NCBI GenBank assembly: GCA_033557465.1
Contig: CM066036.1
Coordinates: 586,293,574 to 586,357,573 of the forward strand
From: Ichthyophis bannanicus
Lineage: Eukaryota > Chordata > Amphibia > Gymnophiona > Ichthyophiidae
Direction: 5' to 3'
DNA: 64,000 nt
The notes below the pieces were generated by a model, which did not search any database, had not been told where the DNA came from, and worked only from the letters and a program-made list of their open reading frames with translations. The first letter of the stretch is position 1, and every line of letters begins with the position of its first letter. The translations under genes and the position numbers were made by a program. Below are positions 19,973-30,190 of the stretch, one piece after another.

Positions 19973-22051
19973 ATGGAAAAACCCGCTTCGGGTTTCAAAA
20001 CGCGCACCAAGTGTGGCGGTACTATCTCCGTCACCGACACCCATGAGTGGTGTCTTAAATGTTTAGGTCCTGACCACTCCATCTCCGAGTGTATGGCTTG
20101 TGCCATGATGTCCAAGAGGGGTCGACAAAACCGAGCTGCTAAGCTCAGCGCCCCTTTTCCCTCCGATGCAGCTTCTGTGGCATCGACGTCTTCCAGGGCT
20201 TCGTCTTCCTCCCATAGATCTCAGGTAACTAAACATAAGTCTGGCCGGTCCTGAAAGGGTAGATCTCCTTCCAAGCATCGAGATGCCTCTGACGTTGCCC
20301 TTGAGGGTTGTGTACCGGCAAAATTGCCCCGGCGGGAGGCTTCAGCTTCCAAAGCATTATCGGGGCTCCAGGATGTTCTCGAGGCCTCGACTTCGGCAGA
20401 ACTACTGGTGCCATGGTCTGGGGTACCGGCTGCTTCTGGTACTGATACCCAGGCATCAGCAGCATCGATAGATCAGAGGTTCCTGGTTATTGAACGCAGT
20501 CTGGCGGCTCTCCTTGCGGTATCGACACCCTTGGAACCGCGTCAGACAGTTCAACCGGTACCGGCAGTGATGCTGGTACCGGTATTGGTACCGGTATCGA
20601 CAGCATCGGCATCGACATCGGTGTCTGCTTTGCCGGCACTCAGTCATGCTATGCCTTCCAGTACCGATACACCGGTACCGACCGGTCGGTACGGGTATTG
20701 GGCTCTTCAAGAGCATCCGGACAGAAGGTACTTCGAATCCTCGGAGGACTCCGAGGATTGTGACAGCTCTGCCGGTACCGGAATACTTCTCCTGGAGGAG
20801 CCTTCCTCTCCTAAATGTAGGATGTCTCCTCCAGAAGATATCTCCTTTCAGGATTTCATCAGGGAGGTGGCTCGAGGTCTGTCCATTATTGTATTTATTT
20901 ATTTATTTTATTTATTTACATTCTCTTATATACCGCGCTATTCTGCATCAGTGCGGTTTACATTGAACAAACTGAAATTACATTGAACAGGGCATTATGA
21001 CTTGGAGATAACTATTTTACAGGGAACATGGGCTATGGAGGGTTAAATGGCTTGCCCAAGACCACAAGGAGCACCTGTGGGACTAGAAACCCCAGTCCTT
21101 CCGGCCCGAGTTTGCTGTCCTCTACTGTGACTCCTGAAACAGAGCCCAGGGCTAAGGAGTTGGAGATTTTACAATATCCCAAAGCTCCTAAGGAGGCAGC
21201 TACTTTGCCTATCCATGAGATCTTACATGATCTCATGTTGAGAATGTGGGAGACACCTCTTACCACCTCTCCTCACTCTTGCAGACTGGATACCATGAAT
21301 CGAGTCCCTCCTTGTCCTGGTTTCCAGAAAACTCAGCTTCCTCACCACTCTATTGTAGTGAAATCAGCTATGAGAAGGATCAGGAGTGCAAAGAGGCATG
21401 CCTCTAATCCTCCAGGACGTTGAGTGTAGAACTTTGGATGCCTTTGGATGTCGTACTTTCCAGGCTTCCATGCTTTCTGCCAGCATCAGTTCCTATATTT
21501 TATATATGGGAATGTTCCTTAAAGAAGTCACAGGAGACTTGGAGATTTTAAGCCCTCTCCTTCCTGATGACAAGAGGCAGGATTTTCTCACACTGGTTAA
21601 ACATGCCCAGGATGTTTCTAAGTTTGTCAATCGTGCAGCTTTTGACTGTTTTGAGTGCATAAGCAGAACCTCTGCCATTGCCATAGGTGCACGTAGAATT
21701 GCCTGGCTCCAGGCATCCGATATGGAGCTCTGGGTGCAGGACAAACTGGGCAATATCCCCTATACAGGTGAGAATCTATTCGTCAAAAATTAGTAAGAGA
21801 AAGCCAATGAGTTGGATGCTGACAACTCCACTTTGGATAGGTTATCCAAAACCACAGCTGATCCTGCAAGAAAGCAATCTTTCACGAAACCATTCTTCTC
21901 AAAAAAGAAGAGGTTTTATCCCTCTTATTCCCAGCAGGGACGTTCTGCAGGTCAGCCTGCCCGAAAGAGTCAGCAACCACCTAAACAAAGAAAAGCAAAG
22001 ACTGCTAAGCCTCAACCGTCTCAGCAGTCTCAGCCTCCACAAGGCCTTTGA
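19973..22051 (+). pseudogene. DIRS element 3 gag-like ORF, broken
   Basis: ATG at 19973, beginning MEKPASGFK. The Cys/His cluster reads TKCGG (first Cys of the pair replaced by Arg), THEWCLKCLG, DH and CMAC. The middle is a low-complexity Ser/Ala/Pro/Val stretch coded by ggtacc-type repeats (about 20555-20690). The conserved block ISFQDFIREVARGL is then cut by a SINE at 20890-21124; homology resumes with EPRAKELEILQYPKAPKEA and LRMWETPL. A stop lies at 20252, a frameshift near 21380 and a TAG at 21791. The Lys-rich tail (KPFFSKKKRFYPSY) ends at the TGA at 22049, which overlaps pol. Confidence 0.82.
20890..21124 (-). mobile_element. SINE (CORE type), 5' truncated, in element 3 gag
   Basis: Minus-oriented copy with its TTTA-rich tail on the left, then a body matching 27336-27640 almost base for base (cttgcccaagaccacaagga). 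It stops before the tRNA-like head, so it is 5' truncated. Confidence 0.85.
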
Positions 22052-22052
22052 C
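22046..22052 (+). other. Candidate +1 frameshift site, gag to pol (element 3)
   Basis: CTT TGA C: gag ends QPPQGL at TGA (22049-22051), while the pol frame reads straight through as KAFDFHLENL. The clearest of the three cases, because both frames are open on their own sides of the site. Confidence 0.5.
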
Positions 22053-23210
22053 TTTCATCTAGAGAACTTAGCCTTCCTGGCCCTCAGTGGACCAGAGCCT
22101 TCCACCATTCCAGGAAGGTTGTGTCACTTTGCCCCCAGATGGGGGCAGATAACAGCAGAACATTGGACACTCTCCATTATAAAAGAGAGGTACAAGCTTC
22201 ACTTTCTGTGCGTGCCCCCTCCCACAATGGTAAGACAGTTCAATTCTCAGACCTCTCTCATCAACCTGTTAGATCAAGAGATCACTATGCTTCTTGTCCA
22301 AGGGGCAATAGAAGAAGTACCCATTCATCAACAGGGTACAGGGTTTTACTCCCCCTATTTCCTTATCCCAAAGAAAACAGGGGGACACAGACCTATTTTA
22401 GACTTCAGAGAATTGAACAAATTCCTGTTCAAAGAGAAATTCAAGATGATTTCTCTGGGAACTCTGCTGCCATACCTTCAGAGTCAGGATTGGCTTTGTT
22501 CTCTAGATCTCAAGGATGCGTACACTCATGTTCTCATCCATCCAACTCACTGGAAGTTCCTTCGGTTCCTTTTTCAAGGAAAGCACTACCAATACAGGGT
22601 GCTTCCCTTTGGCCTGGCCTCAGCACCAAGGGTGTTCACGAAATGCATGGCTGTGGTAGCAGCATTTCTTCGCACTCTTGGAATATTCGTCTTCCCCTAC
22701 TTAGACGAGTGGCTCATTCAAGCCCCATCAGAGTCAGAGGCCAGGATTTCTCTATCTTGCACAATGCGTATCCTTCAGTATTTGGGTCTGGTCATAAACA
22801 TCCCAAAATCCAGTCTAACTCCCACTCAGTCTCTAGAGTTCATAGGAGCTTTGCTGGATACCAGAAAGGCAAGGGCCTATCTCCCCCAGGCCCGTTGCCT
22901 TCACATAGTGCAGTTAGCTTCTCAAGCAGTGCTAAAACCTCATCTCACTGCTCGAGAAATGTTACAACTATTAGGCCACATGGCATCTACCGTGCGTGTG
23001 GTTTCTTATGCTCGCCGCCATATGAGAGCAGCCCAGTAGACTTTGTCCACTCAGTGGACCCAGGCATCAGGGTGCCTGTCAGACAAAATAGCAAACACAA
23101 ATCGCCTTATTTTGTCCCTCAAATGGTGGCAGTCCACTCAAAACCTGTTGCTGGGGTCCCCATTTCAACAACCTTTACCCCAAGCAACTCTCACAACAGA
23201 TGCTTCTCCA

Positions 23211-23388
23211 GTGGGTTGGGGAGCTCATCTGCAAGACCTCTCCACCCAAGGCACTTGGACTTCACAGGAGTCTCATCTACACATCAATCTCTTGGGGAGC
23301 TCATCCAGTGGATTGGGGAGCTCATCTGCAAGACCTCTCCACCCAAGGCACTTGGACTCCACAGGAGTCTCATCTACACATCAATCTT
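23211..23388. repeat. 97-bp tandem duplication in element 3 RNase H
   Basis: A unit starting gtgggttggggagctcatc at 23211 is repeated from 23308 with few differences. The sister elements have it once. Confidence 0.85.
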
Positions 23389-23423
23389 CCTTGCTCTGCG
23401 AGTGTTCCATACCCTCCGTGGCA

Positions 23424-23737
23424 TAAATGTTCAGGGAGAGAGCCTCTTTCAATTGAAAGCAAGTTCTGCTACGAGGGGACATGGGATGAGGGTGAAGGGA
23501 GATAGATTCAGGTGTGATATGCGTAAATATTTCTTTACGGAAAGAGTAGTGGATCCATGGAATGGTCTCCCAGTGGAGGTGGTAGAGATGAGGACAGTAA
23601 CTGAATTCAAAAAAGCATGGGACCAACACAGAGGATCTCTAAAGGTAAAAAGTGGACTGTTGTAGTTGTTGATATGGAAAGACAGACTAGATAGGCCATG
23701 TGGTCTTTTTCTGTCATCATGTTTCTATGTTTCTATG
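23424..23737 (+). mobile_element. CR1 3'-end fragment inserted in element 3 pol
   Basis: It encodes the end of CR1 ORF2 (GMRVKGDRFRCDMRKYFF, WNGLPVEVVEM, EFKKAWD), then a 3' UTR ending in gtttctatgtttctatg, an octamer-type CR1 tail. The RNase H sequence resumes directly after it. A related fragment is at 32320-32544. Confidence 0.85.
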
Positions 23738-24265
23738 CTCAGCTACAAGACAGTCCTCATCCATACGGACAATCAAGTAGCCATGTTCTACGTGAACAAG
23801 CAGGGAGGAACAGGCTCTCTGTCGCTTTGCAATGAAGCTTTGCGATTATGGGCCCTCGCCAGAGAGCATCAGATTCATCTCCTTGCAGTGTATCTTCCAG
23901 GTATCCAAAACTCTTGGGCAGACAGACTCAGTCGAGTTCTGCTTCCACACGAATGGTCTCTACATGCAGATCAGGCGGCCAAGATTTTTCAAATTTGGGG
24001 AACCCCGGACATAGACCTCTTTGCAAGTCCGTTGAATGCCAAACTTCCCCGGTTCTGTTCCAGAATTCTGGCTCAGGGCTCTCAGGCCAGGGATGCTTTC
24101 CTCCTTCATTGGGGTCAAGACTTCCTGTATGCCTTTCCACCCATTCCCAAAACCCTGATTCCCAATTCCCAAATTCCACCCTGATTCCACCCTGATTCCA
24201 CCCATTCCCAAAACCCTGTTCAAGTTTCAGAGAGACAGAGGCCGTATGATTCTCATAGCTCCACA

Positions 24266-25434
24266 TTGGCCACGGCAAGTGTGGTACCCTCTGCTTCTAC
24301 ATCTCTCTCAAGCTCCCTCTCTGGAGTTAGGCTCTGCTCCAGATCTCCTGTCACAGGAGGATGGAATGTTATGGCATCCCAATCCCCAGTCCTTGCATCT
24401 CAGGGCTTGGTTGCTGAAGGCCTAGATCTTCAGGATCTTAACCTTCCTCAGCAAGTAAAGGATATCCTTTATGCTTCTAGAAAAACTTCCACAAGACGCT
24501 CTTATGCTTTCAAGTGGAAAAGGTTTACCATATGGTGCTTGCAGAAGGGTCATTACTGGAGTATCTCCTTCATTTATCCAATGCAGGACTTAAAACTAAC
24601 TCAGTAAGAGTCCATTTGAGTGCTATTGCAGCTTCTTTCAAGCCTCTAAATGGACAACCTATTTTCTCCCATCCTCTTATAGCAAGATTTATGAGAGGCC
24701 TGCTTCTAACTAAGCCTCCCATTAGGCCACCACCAGTGGCATGGGACTTAAACCTGGTTCTTGGTCAGCTCATGAAGCCACCTTTTGAACCCTTAGCTAC
24801 TACCTCATTGAAATTCCTTTCTTGGAAAGTTATCTTTCTCATTGCAATCACATCAGCACGTCGCATCAGTGAGTTGCAGGCGCTAGTGGCTGATCCACCT
24901 TATACAAGGTTCCATCATGATAAGGTAGTCCTTAGGACTCATCCACATTTTATGCCAAAGGTGGTCTCGCCTTTTCATCTTAACCAAGTGGTCTACCTGC
25001 CTGTGATTTTTCCAAGACCTCATGCATCAAATGCAGAAAGGAATCTTCATACGTTGGACTGTAAAAGAGCTTTAGCCTTTTACTTGCAAAGAACACAGCA
25101 ACATAGAAAGTCCTATCAACTCTTTGTTGCTTTTGATCCTTCTCATTTGGGACTTCCAGTCTCCAAGAGAACACTGTCCAGCTGGATTGCACAGTGTATT
25201 TCCTTTGCCTGTCAGAGTAAGAATCTTCCTCTGGAGGGCCATGTCACGGCTCACAATGCGAGAGCCATGACAGCTTCAATGGCTCATCTGCACTCTGTGT
25301 CTATCAACGACATCTGTCGAGCAGCCACTTGGGCCTCGGTTCATACCTTCACAGCCCATTACTGCTTGGACAAGGACTCCTGCCGGGATGCCTTGTTTGG
25401 TCAGGCTGTTCTCCAACACCTGTTCCATACCTGA
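24266..25434 (+). pseudogene. DIRS element 3 tyrosine recombinase, one deletion
   Basis: Starts at a TTG aligned with the ATG of element 2 (LATASVV). STRRSYAFKWKRFTIWC is followed by a small deletion and frameshift near 24545 that removes the residues equivalent to DLNPFSARV. From EYLLHLSNAGLKTNSVRVH to the TGA at 25432 the frame is open, and all catalytic residues are visible: Arg in AITSARRISELQAL, HNAR, Trp in RAATWASV, and Tyr in FTAHYCLDKDS. The complete catalytic domain, without a complete N-terminal domain, is probably inactive. Confidence 0.88.
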
Positions 25435-25551
25435 TCAACTCCTACCCGCCATCCCTGGTTGGATGCCAGAAATCCATGGGGGGAAGTGGAGCCCTTTCAC
25501 AGGGACACACAACTTCTGGGGTCTCTCCCTGGCATCTAAAGCTAGGGAGTC

Positions 25552-25652
25552 CCCATATGTGAAGACTACATTCCTGCTTGTTCCTGGAGATAGCATAGTT
25601 ACTTACCTGTAACAGGTGATCTCCGGGAACAGCAGAAATTTAGTCTTCACAA
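25552..25652. repeat. DIRS element 3 internal complementary region
   Basis: 25552-25591 is the reverse complement of 19577-19616 with two differences in 40. 25592-25652 is the reverse complement of the right terminus with two or three differences. Confidence 0.91.
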
Positions 25653-25736
25653 CCCACCCACCTCCCCTAGGAGTTGTATCTCTCTATCTATCTCTTTCTC
25701 TTTCCCTCTCTCTCTCTTTGTTTCAGCTTTAAACTC

Positions 25737-25926
25737 AACTGGAGAGAGGCAGTTTGGAAAGGCGGGAAGGCAGCACGCAGGCGCTGTGGGATGCTCCCAA
25801 AAGCTTTCTAATTGGACGCTGGGGAGTGTTCCCGTGCAGGCTCCGTCGGTACCGACGATACCCATATGTGAAGACTAAATTCCTGCTGTTCCCGGAGATC
25901 ACCTGTTACAGGTGAGTAACTATGCT
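25737..25926 (-). repeat. DIRS element 3 right inverted terminal repeat
   Basis: Inverted partner of 19577-19740 plus the outer acctgttacaggtgagtaac extension. It ends at ctatgct. Confidence 0.9.
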
Positions 25927-26129
25927 TTATGGATCTTTCCTCCAGGAACTTGTCCAAACCTTTTTAAAACCTGGCTATCCTAACAGCTTTTACTACATCC
26001 TTCAGTAATGAATTTCAGAGTTTGATTACACATTGAGTGAAAAAATATTTTCTCTTATTAGTCTTAAATAGGTTACACTGTAGTTTCATTGCATGTCCCC
26101 TAGTCTTTCTATATTTTGATGGCATAAAC
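25927..26129 (-). mobile_element. CR1 LINE 3' region, piece 2 of 3
   Basis: It matches 40651-40850 of the second minus-strand CR1. Its last 8 bases, gcataaac (26122-26129), are duplicated at 29697-29704 by the hAT insertion. Confidence 0.88.
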
Positions 26130-26179
26130 CAGGCATTTCCAACTGGTAGATTGCGATCTACCTGTAGATCGCGGAGGGG

Positions 26180-27153
26180 TCAGAGGTAGATCGCCAGCCC
26201 CACTTGGCTCCATCTCTCTAGCAAATTGCCTCGTCGCTAGGATAGAGCTTGTGCTGGCAGGACGTCTGCCGAGGGCTTGCCGCCGCTGCTGATCCTTTGC
26301 CTGTCTTTTTCCCTGCCTGCAGGAATCTTGCCTGCGGGTGTATTGGGGGCGCTTGTTGTTTTCGTGACAATAGTTTGTGGGTACCCCAGGGGGCCGCCGC
26401 CCATACCCCGCGACAAGACGCCACAGGCCCGGCATCATACCTGGTTTCCTGCTTCTCAGAATCACCCATTCCTGCCCCCACCCCAACACCCCTTAGAAGT
26501 GTGTTATATACCAGGCGATGTCCATTCGCCCGGGCTTTACCTGAATACACTTACCGTATTAGTTGTGTCGTGTGCTGGTCATTGGTCGCTTTATAGTTCG
26601 CTTTCATTAAACGTTTTCAGGCAGACACAACAAAGTGTCAAGAATTTGGTGATTTTGGCAGGCTTTTCCAATTTTGTTCTAACTTGACTATGCCTTGCCT
26701 TCGAATTGGTTCAAACCACTGTGACTTTTGCTTGCCTCTGCAATTTTATTTTGCCTAGCCTTTGCTTTGATTCTACACGACAATTTTATTTTGCCTTGCC
26801 TTTGCGTTGATTCTACACTGTGTGCAAAATTTATTAAATCGCATGTGGTGGTATTTGAACTTGTTTGGCGGTAGTTGATTTTATCTGGGTTTCTGGACAG
26901 GTGTTTGAGTTTTTTTAATGATTGTTTGATGGTATTTGATTATTGGTGCCAGTATGATGAATTCTTATTTTTACTTTTAGAACTGCATGTGTGGTTTTGG
27001 CATCTCCAGTCCTTCTATTGCACATCATCCAGAGGTTTTCAGTTCCTGTTGATCTTTAATACTTTGGGACAGTGACAGTTTTGGACCAGATTCAGCCAGT
27101 GTTTATATTAACTTAGCAGATTTTGCCTTCTTACATCCAGCCACCCCAGTATA
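26180..27153. other. hAT element 5' non-coding region
   Basis: GC-rich at first, then T-rich, with no gene I can support. The region between the left terminus and the BED finger probably holds the element promoter and 5' leader; a 5' exon or intron cannot be excluded. Confidence 0.45.
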
Positions 27154-29281
27154 ATGAAGATGAGTATTCCAAAGACGAGCAAAACCTACCACTTTCATGA
27201 TGAATGGGAAATGGACTACTTCTTCATCATGGTGAAAGACAAGTGTTGTTGTCTAATTTGTAACACCCCGGCATCCTTGCCCAAAAGGGTAATCTGGAAC
27301 GTCATTATAAGGATCTGCATAGCAATATGTTTGATGCTGATTTTATTTATTTACATTCTCTTATATACTGTGCTATTCTGCATCAGTGTGGTTTACATTG
27401 AACAAACTGAAATTACATTGAACAGGGCATTATAACTTGGAGATAACTATTTTACAGGGAACATGGGCTATGGAGGGTTAAGTGACTTGCCCAAGACCAC
27501 AAGGAACACCTGTGGGACTAGAAACCCCAGTCCTTCTGGCCCAAGGTTGCTGTCCTCTAGTGGGATTTGAATCCCTGACCTTCCAGCCTGAAGTACCTTG
27601 CCCCAACCACTAGGCCACTCCTCCACTCCATTTTCCACCCAAAAGTGAAACTCGTAAACTGAAGCTCAAAGAACTTAAATCGAAATTGGCTACTCAGCAA
27701 CAGTTGATGGCGAAGCCAAAGTCACATTTGGTCAATGCAACCATAGCATTCTTCAAGATCAGCAACCTGATTGCAAAGAAATGCAACCTTTCACTGAAGG
27801 GGAATTTGTAAAAGATTGTTTTCTTGGAGCAGGTGACAATCTTTCTGAAGGATGTAAAAATAAGAAAGAGATCATAGCTGCCATTCAAGATATACAATTG
27901 TCAAGAAACACCGTCATGCGGCGAATAGAAAAGATGTGTGGAGACACAACTGAACAATTGTTGGAGGATGTTTCAAGTTGTGTTGCTCTCTCACTCCAAC
28001 TGGATGAATCTACAGACATAAGAGACATAGCCCAGTTACTAGTCTTTATCCAGATGGTTTTTGAAGACTTCAGTATTAAAGAAGAACTACTTGGAATGAT
28101 TTCTTTAAAAGGGAGAACTACCGGTCAGGAAATATTCAGTTCTTTCCATTCTTTTGTGAAAAAGTGTAATCTTCCATTGCATAGACTTGTTTCCATCACT
28201 ACTGATGGAGCAAGAGCAATGACAGGTGAGGTTAACGGTTTCATAGCCCTCTGTAGACAGCATGACGACTTCCCAGATTTCCTTTCTTACCACTGCATCA
28301 TTCACCAGCAAGTTTTGGCAAGCAAGAGACTCAATACAAAGACTGTCATGGACATCACTTTCAAAATTGTAAATTCAGTTCGTGGAAGATCACTTCAAAG
28401 ATGGCTTTTGAATCTTACTCTTGATGAAGGGGCAGCGGAAATCATTTTGCACACAGATGTAAGGTGGCTAAGTAGGCACACATTTCTGCAAAGATTTTGT
28501 GATTTGCTGAATGAAATAAGAAGTTTTTTGAAGGAGAGGGGAGATGACCAAGCAGAGTTGGAAGATGAGGAATGGTTATGTGATCTGGCATTTCTCACTG
28601 AATTTACAGGCGAACTAAGTGATATGAACTTTGAACTATAAGGTAAAAAAAAATGCATTGGCAAGATGATGAGTACAGTTTCATCCTACAAGAGCAAATT
28701 TGAGCTAATGATGACTGACCTTGCAAACAACACTTTTGATCATTTTCCTAATACACAGGACCATCTGGGACAATATCCAAATTTTGTTTTTCAGAATGAG
28801 AAGTATGTGACAGAAATCTGTTCTGTTATCCAGGAATTCGAAAATAGATTCTGTGACTTCTAAAAAATTGGAACAGTTGTGGAGTACTTGTCATACCCAT
28901 TCGAAGTAGATGTGGACATTAAAGAAACTGCAGCTGCTATCAGTAAAAATTGCTCATTGAACAAGCCATCTCTTGAAAACAAAATATTAACCCTTAAAAA
29001 TGACATTTTTCTCAAGACCCATGCTGAGCAAGAATCGTTTTGGAAGCTAGTGCCTAGAGAAAAATTTCCCAACTTGAGAAGATGCAGTGAAGCTGTACAC
29101 TCCTGTTTCAGTTCAACTTATTTGTGTGAATCTGCGTTTTCCCATCTGAAAATGACAAAGTACACAACGTTCCAACATGACAGATGAACATCTCCAGGAT
29201 TCCCTGAGACTGGCCCTCACGCAATATTCACCCAACTTCAAAAAGCTGGTGGATGAAATGCAGGCTCAGACGTCTCACTAA
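27154..29281 (+). pseudogene. hAT transposase with BED zinc finger (GTF2IRD2/ZBED-like), broken
   Basis: A cut-and-paste transposase of the hAT group related to the transposase-derived part of GTF2IRD2-like and ZBED-like vertebrate proteins. The BED finger reads YHFHDEWEMDYFF, then CLIC, and in the next frame NLERHYKDLHSNMF, so one frameshift lies near 27285. A SINE interrupts the gene right after it. The catalytic part is mostly open at 27781-28641 (QLDESTDIRDIAQLLVF, ITTDGARAMTG with the DG motif, CIIHQQVLASK, DVRWLSR). It ends at a stop at 28639; short frames follow with stops at 28861 and a shift near 29165. The C-terminal dimerisation block (FPNLRRCSEAVHSCFSSTYL, then CESAFSHLKM and TDEHLQDSLRLAL) ends at 29279-29281. 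Inactive. Confidence 0.87.
27336..27640 (-). mobile_element. Full-length CORE-type SINE inside the hAT transposase
   Basis: Minus orientation. The AAAT-type tail is at the left and the tRNA-like head at the right (aaccactaggccactcctcc, the reverse complement of a box A of the form TGGCCTAGTGG). Box B is seen as ggatttgaatccc. Removing it rejoins the BED-finger region to the rest of the transposase. Confidence 0.87.
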
Positions 29282-29696
29282 TGAGCAAGAGTGAAATAAT
29301 ATTAAAGATTGTGCAAGATCAGCCTGGATCAATACTCAACCTAAATTTAACACAAATTACTCAGTAAAAGTTAAAGAAAGTTATTAAGACAGTTAAAGAA
29401 AGTTATTACTCAATAAAACTTTAAGAAAAAATGTACTTTCCATTTCCTCTCGCAGTTCTTACTGGATCTTCGTCTCTCTGTTTTGTTTTTGCTTAATTTG
29501 CTTAACAGCTGATCACATCCAAGTAAATGACAGAAGGTTCATTATAAATGGCAGGGGGGGGGGGGAAATCCTCCAACTTTATTGGGTTAAAATTTAATTT
29601 GAAACTAATTTGAAACTTCATTTTCATGGTGGAAGATCACCAGCACTTTTGGCCGGAAAAAGTAGATCACGACCTCTTCGAAGTTGGACATGCCTG

Positions 29697-30008
29697 GCAT
29701 AAACAATTGATCTACGTTTACCCGTTCCACTCCATTCATTAATTTATAGACCTCTATCATATCTCCCCTCAGCTGTCTCTTTTCCAGGTTGAAGAGCCCT
29801 AACCTTTTTAGCCTCTTTTCATAGGAGTATCCTTCCATCCCCTTTACCATTTTGGTGGCTCTTCTCTGTACCTTTTCTAATAGCGCTATATCCTTTTTAA
29901 GATACAGCGACCAGAATTGCACGCAATATTCAAGGTGCGGTCGCACCATGGAATGATACAGAGGCATTATAATATCCTTTGTTTTATTCTCCATTCCTTT
30001 CTTTATTG
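29697..30008 (-). mobile_element. CR1 LINE, piece 3 of 3 (ORF2 C-terminus)
   Basis: The minus strand codes MENKTKDIIMPLYHSMVRPH through [15 protein letters not shown], matching 39745-40040 of the + strand CR1. Residues downstream of that in the same open frame belong to the hAT terminus, so the apparent 129-codon ORF is a chimera. 5' truncated near 30008. Confidence 0.87.
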
Positions 30009-30190
30009 CTTATGCTTTTTATCCCATTTTGGTCATTTTTGAAAAGATAGTAATCAAATGGAATAAATAAAATAAATGCAAAGGGAATCAAAAAGATATC
30101 CAAAGTGGAACTGAGATATAATTAAACATTTTTTTAGATCATCTGATACTCAGCAAGATTCTGTTTGAATATAGTTATCTGAATAAATTA

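Larger units (their letters stand above)
22047..24425 (+). pseudogene. DIRS element 3 pol: RT with altered active site, RNase H split
   Basis: The pol frame is open upstream of the gag stop and on to TAG at 23037 (a Trp codon in the sisters). RT motifs: GGHRPILDFRELNKFL, WLCSLDLKDAY and YRVLPFGLASAPRVFTK. The active site reads YLDEWL instead of YLDDWL, a catalytic Asp to Glu change. RNase H begins TDASPVGWG, then has a 97-bp tandem duplication (23211-23388) and a CR1 insertion (23424-23737). It resumes with TDNQVAMFY and NSWADRLSR. A local duplication of attcccaaaaccctg-type sequence (24139-24215) breaks the C-terminal part. Ends LLKA then TAG at 24423. Confidence 0.87.
19577..25926 (+). mobile_element. 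DIRS-type retrotransposon, element 3
   Basis: A 6.35-kb DIRS copy of the same subfamily as element 1. It contains a SINE (20890-21124) and a CR1 fragment (23424-23737). The host CR1 reads aatgat on the left and ttatgg on the right; rejoined they match the intact CR1 at about 40650 with the same number of bases. Insertion was therefore exact, with no target duplication. Gag, pol and YR are present but broken, and the RT active site is altered. Confidence 0.93.
26130..29696 (+). mobile_element. hAT DNA transposon with exact 8-bp target duplication
   Basis: A 3.57-kb element with terminal inverted repeats caggcatttccaact (left) and, inverted, caggcatgtccaact (right). The identical 8-bp sequence gcataaac flanks both ends. 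It carries a BED-finger plus hAT-transposase gene (27154-29281), a SINE (27336-27640), and a 13-base G-run near 29560. Inserted into the minus-strand CR1 copy. Confidence 0.94.

Noticed and set aside
26218..26596. ORFs on both strands just inside the hAT left end
   Set aside because: Overlapping frames in GC-rich non-coding sequence; no similarity to a known domain.
29605..29994. 129-codon minus-strand ORF
   Set aside because: A chimera: its last residues are the hAT terminus read through from CR1 coding sequence.
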